A stretch of DNA of 21,912 nt. It comes from Zancudomyces culisetae (taxonomy: Eukaryota; Kickxellomycota; Harpellomycetes; Harpellales; Legeriomycetaceae). This document shows positions 9,908-19,277 of this stretch, in pieces. Position numbers and translations under genes: made by a program. How positions within the stretch are numbered: position 1 is the stretch's first letter; every line of letters begins with the position of its first letter. A model generated the notes under the pieces. It worked only from the letters and a program-made list of their open reading frames with translations. It searched no databases and had not been told where the DNA came from. Where the stretch lies: NCBI GenBank assembly GCA_001969505.1, contig LSSK01001676.1, forward strand, positions 1 through 21,912, in the 5' to 3' direction.

Positions 9908-9967
9908 CCATACCCCATACCCCATACTTTACCCTCTACCCTCTACCCTCTACCCTCTACCTTATAC
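9908..9967. repeat. Period-7 minisatellite with two heptamer types
   Basis: Three heptamers of the form CCATACC/CCATACT at 9908-9928 are followed by two bases and then four perfect ACCCTCT copies at 9931-9958, with a decayed copy after that. On the other strand the second type reads AGAGGGT, which looks like a variant of telomere-type G-rich repeats. It is internal and short, so it is best called a minisatellite. Confidence 0.8.
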
Positions 9968-11977
9968 TTTTAAACTCAATCCACTACACAATTGCTATCT
10001 TTTCGCATTTGTTAACTATTCCACACGTTTCCTGAACGCATAGCTCAGAGCTCCAACTTTTTCACATTTATTTTTGGTCATCTTTATAATAAGCGGTGCA
10101 TAGCATACTATGTATAAGCGGAATTTGGTCATACAAAATGCATTTATTAGTACAAATGATACATTTTATCATTTCCTGCGCAAGATACTGGTTTATAGTC
10201 ATTAGGAAAAACGCAGGGAAAGTGAGAAGTTGATAAAATTGTAATTCACTTTTAGAATACTTGAGAACGGGAGCCGGGATAGATGTGCTGCGAAGAGGAC
10301 GTATATTTCTTCTATAGTGATATATCCGTGTACTTTCAATATCCATTATAGCAACATCCTCTTTTAATGATATCTCCGTTTTAAATCAGAAAAATACCAT
10401 TTTGTTATTTCCTGACATACACCCCTTAACTAAATTCTAATTTTATCATCACATTTTATCAGCAATTTATCACGCCTACTCATTGGTACATTATTAGGCG
10501 ATTTAAATCTATTATTTTAATTTCTGTAGCATTTATAATACATGGGAATCGGCATAATCAACATCTGCCCATCATTTTTTTGCTGTATTTGTAATTAGTG
10601 AAAGCTTTTTCACTTGCGCTTTATGTATTAGAGGTTAAACCACCTAATTCATATCTAATGCCTACTATAGGTCTCCTTTCTATATCATTAGACATTTAGA
10701 CCAATAATAATTGCTAATTACTTGCCTTTTCATAAACTTTTTATTTATTATAAATTATTTTTTGAGCAATCGCCTTGCATCACGCACTTGTAAAATCCCA
10801 TATTTTTTTATTCTCCATGCTTTCTTAATTTTGAACTTTTTGTCCCACTTTTAGTTAGCATAGTTTACCAAGATTATAGATGCCTTTTGAATAGTTCCCA
10901 CGGCAAAGATATTTTTTATTTGGGGAATGGTGAATGGGTTTGCGAAACTTAGTCCTGGATAGTACAGCTATTAACAGCTGTTCTCGTTTCATCATTTGTG
11001 TTTGTTTTTTTCGCAACTAGTTTTAGTTTCCTGGAGAACCTGATAAAAGCAGTGGGAAATCCATACGATCATCTTTTAAATATATATAGATATTGTGGAT
11101 TTTATCTTCAAAAAAGTTTTTCTTTTTAATTTTTTGAGCCTTTTCAATCTCTTAGGTATGTTTGCTCCGCGTTTCATTCAAGTACATTTTTTATAAATTT
11201 CTGAGACTCTGGCGCATTAAGATACAAATCGCCAAGTAGCCATGTCTTGGCTATTTTATGTGAAAGTGTGCAAAGTGCTTTTTGTTTATTATAAAAAATA
11301 AAATAAACGAATCCAAGAAGGTTTGCCAATTTTACAGCAATGTTCAATAAAGTTGATTTTTTTTGTGCAGCTTTAATTGTTCTCCCGCGTTTTCTCCAGT
11401 GGTTTTTATTCGCCAGCAGTGCCTAGCTTTCATGGTTTTTATTGATAAATCAAAATTTTCATTTCAAGACATTTACTGTAGACGAATAAATTGATTGTAT
11501 TATATAAATAAATTAATGAGACACTTCCTCGTCCTTTAAAATAATGAGAAAAAGAGATACTTTCCAAATAGTACTACATTGAAAAAAATATATTGGTTTT
11601 GAGCTTGATGTGGTTCTGAGGTTTCCAATGGCAACAACAAACGATATTACTGAACTTTTGATGCACTTGCGAAATTTGACTAAAAAAAAAGCATATTAGT
11701 TACGGGCAGGCATTGGTTGTGTAGTTTGGTATTTGTAAGTTATAAAAAAAAGCTGGCTACATCAATGTTAACGCCATTTAAATGTTTTTTATTGTTTAAA
11801 AAAAGTTATTTATAGGAGCATGATGAATATTTAAAGCAAAAAACTCCCAGGAAAAATTAAAATTGATTGTGTATGAGCAAAATTAATTTGTATCCTCGAA
11901 GCAGATATAATACAGTTCAGCTCTATAATAATAGAAAAGCTTCAATACTTCGCATAGGAGAGTATATGTAGAGTATA

Positions 11978-14900
11978 ATGAATCCGCTGGAAATCGTCGG
12001 GGGCAGGGATATTACACTCGCCACCGAAAAGAAAAATGTTTTTGGTGATTATCGGTTGAGGAACCTGAAAGACAGAATCATTGTAGATGAACTCAGCAAC
12101 TCAGAAGCTGTGGATACGCGAGGGGAAAAAGAAGAAAAAGATCAAACCGATATTTCTGAAAAGTTCATTGCTAAAAAGAAACAGGAGGTAAAAAAGGAAA
12201 AAGGAAAGGAAAAAGGAAAGGAAAAAGGAAAGGAAAAAAGAAAAGAAAAGGGAAAGCAGAAAGAAAAAGGAAAGGAGAAAGGAAAAGAGAAAGAGAAAGA
12301 AAAGGAGAAAGAAAAACAAGTGCCAAAACAGAGTACACAGGAAGATGTGAATAATAATATAGAACCAATTCGCGAGTTATCTCTCGACATGGAGGGTGTT
12401 GAAAAACAAATAGAGGAGCTAAGTCGAAAAATAAAAGGGGCAATTGCGAAAACCAAACACAATGCAGTGGTTGGAATAAAGAAAGTAGGTGCTGGTGTTG
12501 GGATGGAAAAACATAAAAAGCCCAAAGGCGATGGCGATGGCGATGGCCAAGACCTACTATTTAAATCGGGAATGAGTGCCCCCTTTTACTATTATCTAAG
12601 AAAAGTTGAAGGAGTTAAAGTGCCTACGATTGTATTTAGTGCTGTAAAAGTGCATGTCGAAAGAGGATATAGCATAGAAGATATAAAAAACGGCTTTGGT
12701 CTAAAGGATATCAAAATACACGTGAAGTATGGTGATTTAAATTATATAGTGCACAAAAAAATAGCCGATTTTTTCAAATTATACTCAGCAATGCGACTTC
12801 TGTGGTTCGTAGGGAAAGCACCATCTTTGCCACACTTCCCAATACAAGAAATGTACGACGTAGAACTGAAGTGGCTGAGAGGCATGCAGGATAAAGAATC
12901 TAGTATTTTGGATTTCTACAAGAGCTTAGAAGCACTGGCGAAAGGTATAGAGAGATATTTGAAGGGTTGTTTTAAAAATGTAGGTATGAGACCTTCGGTT
13001 GAGTTGTGCGCGTTTTTGGAACTGAGTGCAATATCACTAAATAAAGGTCTTGGATGGAAAGGAAGGGAGGGGTATATGAATTGGAAGATAGCGCGGAAAT
13101 CCGTAAACTCCTGCGTTCCTATAAAAAAAACAAAGCGAAAAAAGATGCAATGGGTAGCAGTAAGAGAGTCTTTTGTGGCCATATGTGACTATATTGGTTC
13201 TATAACCCCAAGTGAGGTTATATTGTTTGATTCCCAATTCAATGTGACTTACAAAGAAATGACATGGAAACCAAGGGATAAATACCAGCTTTTAATTGAA
13301 AACAACATCAAAACAGTCAAACTATCAAGTGATAATGAGGGGTTTGTTTTAAAAATGTACGATAGTATAATAGAGGCAGTTCAGCTTGGGGGTTTTAAAA
13401 AGAAACATAGATTTGGATCATTTGCACCGGAAAGAACCGGTGTGGATGCACAATATTTTGTAGATGGTGGTGAGTATTATTGGACGCTGTGTGATACACT
13501 AGAGGCAGCAAATGATAGTATTTACATAGCTGGATGGTGGATATCACCAGAAATATATTTGAAAAGACCATCATCTGATCATGAAGATACAAGATTGGAC
13601 AGATTGTTAAAACGAAAGGCAGAAGAGGGAGTCAAAATATACATACAGATATACAAGGAGGTGAAAGTTTCACTTCCGATAAACTCTGCATATACCAAAA
13701 AGAAATTGGAGTCCCTGCATAGAAACATTGTGGTTCAGCGCCATCCTGATCATTACGCGGGAGGAACAGTATTCTGGAGTCATCACGAAAAAATAGTGGT
13801 TGTTGACAATAAATATGCATTTGTTGGCGGTATCGATTTATGCTTTGGTAGATGGGATAGCTTTCTACATAGAGCGAGCGATAATATGACGGGAAATGTA
13901 GATATTTCCGAGGAACTTAGAAAGTTTATTATCACCAAACAGATACACGATGGACAAGATTACTCCAATCCCAGAGTAAAAGATTTTACACAGGTACATG
14001 AATATGAAAGGACATTGGTGGATAGGAAGATGACTCCTAGGCTGCCATGGCATGACCTACATGTTGTAGTCAATGGACAGGCGGCACTCGACATAGCAAG
14101 ACATTTTATTAACAGATGGAATTTTACAAAGAAAACCAAGTACATACTTCGGAAAAACATGCCTTTGATATACCCAATCAGGGAACTTTCATACCTGGAT
14201 ACACCAATACCTGTGAAGAGCGAATATGTTAATAGAGCTATGAGAAATGGAAACAAAAAAGTAGGAAAATGTAAAGTACAAGTAATTAGGTCGTCGTGTG
14301 AATGGTCTACTGGTAGTGTTAAAGAGAACTCGATACATACAGCATACTGTACACTTATAGATAATGCAAAGCATGTTGTATATATTGAAAACCAATTTTT
14401 TGTATCAAATGCAAGCAACTCAGATTGGGTTGTTAAGAATAGAATAGCACAAGCAATGGTCAATAGAATTATTAGAGCACATAAAGAGAAAAGCAAGTTC
14501 AAGATAATAGTATTAGTTCCGTTATACCCAGCATACACAGGAGATGTTTCATCAAATGAATCAACAACAATGAGAATAATAATGGCCAAGCAATATCAGA
14601 GTATATGCAGGGGGCAATATAGCATCAAACACATGCTTGAAGCAGAAGGAATCAAAATGGAGGATTATATCATGTTTTATGGATTGAGGAATTATGATGT
14701 GATAATTAGTTCTGGTGAAGGCGAACTTAAAAATGCAGGAATTGAAATGTTAGCAGAAATAGAAACGCCTTCAATTGTACCACCAAGTCCAGTTCTTTTA
14801 TCCCAGCCTCCACCTTCACTTCCGCTTGCAGCACAATATCCGCCCCTACCCCCACCAATTGGGAAAAAGATTCAAGTCAGGCAGTTGCAAGAGACAAACA

Positions 14901-16192
14901 ACGCTGAACAACCTCTACTCCTACTCAACAGGCACAAACCATTTACTCAATTTCTAAACAAACACAACGTCATTTCAGAGAATTATATTGCGTTCAAAGC
15001 AAAAACATTTTTTAATTTTTCAAAGGGATCGCCCGAGAGTTTCCACACCAGCTCGGATAGTAGTGTAGATAAAAGTAGCAGTGAATCGCCAGTTGATGGG
15101 GCGGTGGGTAGCAAAGAAGGATCAGGTACTCCAGAAATAAATTTGGCGGATGTAGAGGACTACGATCGACCAAAGCGGGACATATTCCTGAATGCTGGTG
15201 TAGAATTCAATCCGACTACACCTAGACCAAGTACTGTTGTTGCAGAGAGGATGATGCATTCACATTCACATTCACGCAAGCAGACATTGAACAGTTCAAA
15301 AAGAAACAAAACCTCTGTTGATTTGCGCAGCTCCTTAGTGAAAAACCTGTACATCGGAAATAATCTTCCCCGAAGTGAAATCGATATAAACTTTGATGAC
15401 TTTGTCACTACCAAAACGCACGCCCAAACTCCACCCTCGATCCCTAGTTCGGCTAAAAGTAGCATTCACGACGCTGGTCGATCACTTTCGGAAAAAGCTG
15501 CGGATGCAGAGGGAAATTTACACAAACCCATTTCTAAAGAAGCCCTACCTACTCCTGCTATTAAGTTTGTTACTGAGCAAGTGTATGTTCATGCAAAAAT
15601 GATGATTGTGGATGACAAAATAGCGGTCATTGGTTCGGCAAATATCAACGACCGTTCGATGGCCGGAAATCGTGATTCTGAAATTGCCGTAATAATTGAG
15701 GATGGTGACTGTGTAGATTCGTTTATGGATTCCCAGCCATATCAGGCAACAAGGTTTGCTCATGGCTTAAGGATGAAGTTGTGTCACGAGCATTTGGGAT
15801 TGGCATTTGATGAGGAATCGTTTTATCAGAATCCCAACTTTTTCAGCCATAGTAAGGCAGTAATGGATCCATTGTCCAACGAGTTTTTGGAACTATGGGA
15901 TGGGTCGGCAAGAAAAAACCACGAAATATTCAAAAACGTGTTTAAGTGTACACCAGATGATTCGGTGAGAACCTTTGCAGATTATAAAAAGTTTGTATCT
16001 ACAGATACAGTGAAATCTGGGTATGGGCATACAGCGCTTCAGCCGACCGAGACCAGCAAGTCAATTTTTGAACAGCTGGCACCAATTAGTGGACACTTGG
16101 TTCCTTTTCCTCTATATTTTTTGGCTGGTGAGAGTTTGGAACCCAAAATCAATCAACCTGACTATTATGTTCCCATTGATGTATTTATATAA
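11978..16192 (+). CDS. PLD1: PX-PH phospholipase D (PLD1/Spo14 type)
   Basis: This 1404-residue enzyme hydrolyses phosphatidylcholine to phosphatidic acid and choline at membranes. Residues 1-200 are a charged, low-complexity leader with a Lys/Glu/Gly run near 71-114. A PX domain covers about 214-350 and a PH domain about 365-480, both phosphoinositide-binding in the family. The catalytic part starts with YWTLCDTLEAANDSIYIAGW. HKD motif 1 is H603-K605-D610, followed by the GG-D-CFGRWD block. The IENQFF block is at about 805, and HKD motif 2 is H1205-K1207-D1212, followed by GSANINDRS and NRDSEIAV. The C-terminus (GHLVPFPLYFLAGESLEP to VPIDVFI) is the family's conserved end, so the gene is complete and free of introns. 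About 290 residues of Pro-, Ser- and Thr-rich sequence sit between FYGLRNYD (about 900-907) and HKD 2, where relatives have only a short link. An AATAAA follows the stop by 46 bases. Confidence 0.96.
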   Translation: MNPLEIVGGRDITLATEKKNVFGDYRLRNLKDRIIVDELSNSEAVDTRGEKEEKDQTDISEKFIAKKKQEVKKEKGKEKGKEKGKEKRKEKGKQKEKGKEKGKEKEKEKEKEKQVPKQSTQEDVNNNIEPIRELSLDMEGVEKQIEELSRKIKGAIAKTKHNAVVGIKKVGAGVGMEKHKKPKGDGDGDGQDLLFKSGMSAPFYYYLRKVEGVKVPTIVFSAVKVHVERGYSIEDIKNGFGLKDIKIHVKYGDLNYIVHKKIADFFKLYSAMRLLWFVGKAPSLPHFPIQEMYDVELKWLRGMQDKESSILDFYKSLEALAKGIERYLKGCFKNVGMRPSVELCAFLELSAISLNKGLGWKGREGYMNWKIARKSVNSCVPIKKTKRKKMQWVAVRESFVAICDYIGSITPSEVILFDSQFNVTYKEMTWKPRDKYQLLIENNIKTVKLSSDNEGFVLKMYDSIIEAVQLGGFKKKHRFGSFAPERTGVDAQYFVDGGEYYWTLCDTLEAANDSIYIAGWWISPEIYLKRPSSDHEDTRLDRLLKRKAEEGVKIYIQIYKEVKVSLPINSAYTKKKLESLHRNIVVQRHPDHYAGGTVFWSHHEKIVVVDNKYAFVGGIDLCFGRWDSFLHRASDNMTGNVDISEELRKFIITKQIHDGQDYSNPRVKDFTQVHEYERTLVDRKMTPRLPWHDLHVVVNGQAALDIARHFINRWNFTKKTKYILRKNMPLIYPIRELSYLDTPIPVKSEYVNRAMRNGNKKVGKCKVQVIRSSCEWSTGSVKENSIHTAYCTLIDNAKHVVYIENQFFVSNASNSDWVVKNRIAQAMVNRIIRAHKEKSKFKIIVLVPLYPAYTGDVSSNESTTMRIIMAKQYQSICRGQYSIKHMLEAEGIKMEDYIMFYGLRNYDVIISSGEGELKNAGIEMLAEIETPSIVPPSPVLLSQPPPSLPLAAQYPPLPPPIGKKIQVRQLQETNNAEQPLLLLNRHKPFTQFLNKHNVISENYIAFKAKTFFNFSKGSPESFHTSSDSSVDKSSSESPVDGAVGSKEGSGTPEINLADVEDYDRPKRDIFLNAGVEFNPTTPRPSTVVAERMMHSHSHSRKQTLNSSKRNKTSVDLRSSLVKNLYIGNNLPRSEIDINFDDFVTTKTHAQTPPSIPSSAKSSIHDAGRSLSEKAADAEGNLHKPISKEALPTPAIKFVTEQVYVHAKMMIVDDKIAVIGSANINDRSMAGNRDSEIAVIIEDGDCVDSFMDSQPYQATRFAHGLRMKLCHEHLGLAFDEESFYQNPNFFSHSKAVMDPLSNEFLELWDGSARKNHEIFKNVFKCTPDDSVRTFADYKKFVSTDTVKSGYGHTALQPTETSKSIFEQLAPISGHLVPFPLYFLAGESLEPKINQPDYYVPIDVFI
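12190..12318 (+). repeat. Purine tandem repeat coding for a Lys-Gly-Lys-Glu run in phospholipase D
   Basis: An imperfect 12-base unit (GGAAAGGAAAAA) repeats here and codes for KGKE units that decay into KE pairs, about 45 residues in all. One strand is almost purely purine. The protein segment should be a highly charged helix or disordered linker before the PX domain. Such arrays change length easily, so copy number may vary between strains. Confidence 0.85.
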
Positions 16193-16673
16193 TTTTTTAT
16201 TTCTTGGATAGTTGGATAGTTGGATGGGTTAAGGTTGAATAAATAGAGTCTTCCTTTTCTAATAGAGAAGTTTGTAAGAATATCGTATGTTTTTGCATTT
16301 GGGTATGGTGATATTTATAAACTGTAATAATAAATGCCATTTCTCGTTTAGCTCCTATTTGTATTCTTTAAGTTTATTCTGGTTTTTAATGAGAGTGTAA
16401 ATATGAGTATAACCTCTATCTAATAATGTAAAGGTTTAATAGGTACAAACAAAATACATATGAAGAGTACAAAATATTCCAACTCCTGGTCTTTTTTTAA
16501 AAAAAAAAAAAGATAACAGGAGTTTTCGCTCTCCATTTTTTGCACATCCCTTCCCTCCGCTCCGCTCCCCCCCCCCTTTCCTTTCTTCCTTCCTCTTCCC
16601 CACTTTCTATTCATTTTCTTTTACTTACCCCTTTTTTGATGTGCTCAAAAACGCACAATAGCTAGAGATCAGG
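16193..16673. other. Convergent 3' intergenic region with homopolymer and pyrimidine tract
   Basis: This 481-base stretch lies between the 3' ends of two convergent genes. It holds a T7/A13 junction at about 16492-16511 and a long pyrimidine-rich run at about 16545-16620 that includes a C-run of about ten. No open frame with a domain is present. It probably contains the poly(A) sites of both genes. Confidence 0.6.
16238..16243 (+). terminator. Candidate polyadenylation signal of phospholipase D
   Basis: AATAAA lies 46 bases after the stop codon of the phospholipase D gene. It is preceded by a short GGATAGTT tandem repeat in the presumed 3' untranslated region. Confidence 0.4.
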
Positions 16674-16987
16674 CTACAATTGGGTTTCGCCTTCCATTTC
16701 ATGTTGAATAAGATGGTGATCATCGCTAGGGGGGAAAATCGATGCATTACGAAGTATTTTCAGTTCAACCATATTTTCAAACTCGTAGCATGGCTCAGGA
16801 GATGTGTAATCGTCAGAAAAGAGTATCTGGTTGTAATGCGGTGAGTACATGACAACTGCTTTTCCTTTCTTGTCCTTTTTGTGTGATGGAGTTAGTGGAG
16901 ATGTATCTGTATACTCTTGCTGCTATTTGTGAATGTCAATTTTTTGTTTTGTTTTGTTTTTTTTTGTTATTTGGTGAGTTTGGAGTG

Positions 16988-17020
<33 letters not shown>

Positions 17021-17819
17021 ATAGTAGTAGTGATGGTAGTGATAGGAAATAGCATTTAGTATTCTTCAATATAGTGTATATGTAGGTTTAAATGTATGTA
17101 TTTTATGTCTGTTGTTATATTTTATATAAATGACAAATGACAAATGACTGCTTTCTTACCTGTCCATTTTTGGTGCCCAACTCCAAAGTATTGTCATTAA
17201 TTCTGTTACTACTACCAATATCACTGCTAGTACTATTTCTATTACTACTTCCATCTGTAGCAATTCCAGCACTTATTTCTTTAATATCACTCCTGATACC
17301 ACCCGAGATTACCCTCTTTGCAGCAGGCACCATACCAACTACCTGCATTTGTTTGTAGAGAATATCTCTATTCTTCAGCTTATGCAAATTTCCGTTTTTT
17401 ATCATAAACGAAGGTAGTGGAGATAACCTACAAGCCTCTAGTTGTTGGTGCCTCGATCCTCGTGATGTCTTTCTACTGAGGGAATTGGTAATTACTCGAA
17501 AAAGCGAGTTTGAGTTTGAGTTTGATAGCTTTTTGGCGTAGTATTTACTCCGGTACCGACCAAAATTTTTATCAATGACAGAACCACTACCATTTTTGGC
17601 TCGTTGACGCTTGATTCGTGTACGGACTATCCATGTTGTTCCAAGGATGAGGCACAGGATGAACATTACAAGTGCTACTATGATAATGATATAGCTGAGG
17701 ATGTTCCCAGATGTAGGAAAGAGATAGTCTGTAATTGAAGCTTGGTATTGTTGCCGTCGCTGAAGGTATCCTGTTTCTTTAAAGTTTAGCTTGATTGTGT
17801 GTGTATTTACATTATCCAT
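16674..17819 (-). CDS. Unrecognised single-pass membrane protein, two exons
   Basis: Exon 1 runs from the ATG at 17819 to 17160 (220 codons) and exon 2 from 16922 to the TAG at 16674 (82 codons), giving 302 residues. Both exons join in phase 0 across a GT-AG intron. About 39 polar N-terminal residues come before one long hydrophobic segment (about 40-66), followed by a very basic stretch (RTRIKRQRAK). This suggests that the N-terminus faces outward or into a lumen and the large Ser/Arg/Lys-rich C-terminal part faces the cytosol. No signal peptide is seen, so the hydrophobic segment is probably a signal anchor. Exon 2 has an ordered-looking part (AVVMYSPHYNQILFSDDYTS, then CYEFENMVELKILRNAS) and an acidic end. 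I know no family for it. The gene is convergent with phospholipase D. Exon 2 is read from a clear coding frame next to a good acceptor and is likely but not proven. Confidence 0.75.
16923..17159 (-). other. Spliceosomal intron of the single-pass membrane protein gene
   Basis: The 237-base intron has the donor CAG-GTAAGA at 17159 and the acceptor AAATAG ending at 16923, with a possible TTGAC branch-like motif about 15-20 bases before it. Reading on past the donor stops after 14 codons, whereas splicing restores 82 more. An alternative acceptor three bases further (at the next CAG) keeps the frame and drops one Gln. The intron carries a GTA triplet repeat. Confidence 0.8.
16988..17030. repeat. 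GTA/TAC trinucleotide microsatellite inside the intron
   Basis: About 14 copies of GTA on the plus strand (TAC on the transcribed sense strand) lie in tandem, with one interruption near 17021. It is inside the intron of the membrane-protein gene and so does not change the protein. Confidence 0.85.
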
Positions 17820-17844
17820 TATTTTACTATTATTATTAGTAGGG

Positions 17845-17871
17845 TTATTATTACGATTATTATTATTATTA
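17845..17871. repeat. TTA/AAT triplet repeat just upstream of the membrane-protein ATG
   Basis: Imperfect AAT repeats (sense strand) lie about 25-50 bases before the ATG at 17819. They are in frame with it and would code for Asn if translated. They are taken here as 5' untranslated sequence. Confidence 0.7.
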
Positions 17872-17967
17872 GGTGTGTTTTTTGGTGTTTGATAATTGCT
17901 GTTTGTATATGTATTTACGTTGAAACATATATCATCGTAAGAGTGTTGTTTTACTATTGTGAAATTG

Positions 17968-17976
17968 TATATATAT
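17968..17976 (-). promoter_or_regulatory. Candidate TATA box of the single-pass membrane protein gene
   Basis: An alternating TA run (ATATATATA on the minus strand) lies about 149 bases before the ATG at 17819. The distance agrees with the TATA-like elements of the neighbouring genes and favours 17819 as the start over an upstream exon. Confidence 0.4.
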
Positions 17977-18723
17977 GTTGCTTATTGTCGTTACTGGACT
18001 GATTTGTTTTATGTTTTACTCTGTAGATGGCTTTCGGGTATATTTCACTTTTTTCCTCTTTGCAAAAAAAATAAAATATAATAGAATAAAAATAACTGTT
18101 TATCAGTTGTGCATATATGATGGTTCCTGTATAATTGTTTAAGATAATAAGTTGATTTTGTGTCGAGTGTAGCTATGTATTATTAATAAATAATTATTAG
18201 AATATAACAATATGTCAATATGGCAATATTGGTTATTTCAATGATTTCGAGTTTTTTTTTCTTTATTCTGAAAAAAAAAGGATTTAGTTAGCAATATCAT
18301 TTGCATAAATGGTTTAAAAGCTCATTCCAATGTCAGGTGCAAATTGGAGCCCAATGTCGATTTATGGCATAAACAAAGAGTTTATAGCTACTTTGTTTGG
18401 AGAAGGTGGGAGAGAGGAGAGTCTCAATTGATGGCAGAGTTTATTACCCAGTTGTTGTAATTATTTGATATCCGAAAAAAGTAAACGGAACAAAAAAAAA
18501 GGAGTGGGGAGTGGAGTTGAGATTACTTGCAGTTTAAGTTTGTACAGTGAAAAAAAAAAGCCGATGTAATTTTATCCATGGTCTCCTTCTATTAACTAAT
18601 ATATTAACAGAGGCTGGGTTAAGGTGGGTAGAATTAGTCTGTTGAGTACTTATATAATTGGAATGGTTTCCTCTTTTCAAGAATTGGGGCGGAGGGGGGT
18701 GGGTAAGGCGTGTGTTAGTAGGC

Positions 18724-18749
18724 GGGGAAAGGTGGGGATGGGAGGGGGG
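18724..18749 (+). other. Potential G-quadruplex motif
   Basis: Four G-runs (GGGG, GGGG, GGG, GGGGGG) are separated by loops of 6, 2 and 1 bases, which fits the standard G3+N1-7 pattern. Two or three further G-runs lie just to the left (18686-18703). This stands out in a very AT-rich intergenic region. Confidence 0.6.
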
Positions 18750-19251
18750 AAGCTGATAGAAATATGAAAAGTTCAAGTAGCAATATGATATACCCATCAT
18801 TTTTTTTCTTTTTTTTATTCTTTTCACTTTTATCCAGGCCTTTTTCTTTTTTTTTTGTTTTGTTTCCAGCTAAATAATAATAATATAGGGGGGAGGGGGA
18901 AGAACCTTTATTATAATTGTTGATTTCTTGGATATATTTACTTTTCATAATTAGTATCTAGAACAGCTACAAAAACTCCACATCTTTTTAATAAAAGAAA
19001 AAAAAACGTATTAAAGTGATTAATAATAAATGAAAAGTGGGTATGGTAAAAAATACACATATTGGAATCTAGCCTATTTGATCCAGAATATTGATTTACT
19101 TGTCAATGAGAATATGCAATATAATAGTTGAAGGGTGAATTTAAAGGATATATTGTGAAAATTGGATGAGAAAGAAGGACATAAACAGGAATACTTGGAG
19201 GGGAGGAGGGGAGGAGTTTATTTTGTTGTGTACAGATGGAATAAACGGTGC

Positions 19252-19277
19252 AAAGTACAAAAGTACAAAAGTACAAA
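19252..19277. repeat. Three tandem copies of a 9-base AAAGTACAA-type unit
   Basis: Three near-identical units each carry the palindrome GTAC. It is a small simple repeat without recognised function. Confidence 0.6.

Larger units (their letters stand above)
8798..11977. other. Long divergent intergenic region between nucleoporin and phospholipase D genes
   Basis: This 3.2-kb stretch separates two divergently transcribed genes and should hold both promoters. It is AT-rich, with A-tracts near 9113-9240 and 11675-11690, a short GATGT repeat at 9399-9418 and a period-7 array at 9908-9967. One reverse frame, 10346 to 10068, starts with ATG and codes for 92 residues with no domain I know and a mixed hydrophobic middle. 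It could be a small gene or an exon but is more likely chance. No tRNA-like boxes or transposase motifs were found. Confidence 0.5.

Noticed and set aside
9908-9967. True chromosome end or telomere
   Set aside because: The array is short and flanked on both sides by ordinary gene-bearing sequence.
10068-10346. 92-codon reverse frame with ATG in the nucleoporin-phospholipase D gap
   Set aside because: No domain, no clear promoter and no neighbouring exon were found. It is kept only as a weak possibility in the gap description.
12101-12525. Phe/Ser/Leu-rich reverse frames opposite the Lys/Glu repeat
   Set aside because: They are the complement of the purine repeat and carry no sign of coding of their own.
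13960-14589. 209-codon reverse frame rich in hydrophobic residues inside the phospholipase D gene
   Set aside because: It is antisense to the catalytic domain of a sure gene. Its hydrophobic look comes from the complement of Lys/Asn/Glu-rich coding sequence.
17115-17159. Unspliced C-terminus of the membrane protein (14 codons past the donor)
   Set aside because: A strong GTAAGA donor and an in-phase, stop-terminated second exon explain the gene better than readthrough.
18534-18948. Reverse frames rich in Pro, Ser and Lys across the G-run island
   Set aside because: The Pro-rich part is only the complement of the G-runs, and the longer frame lacks an ATG at its 5' end.
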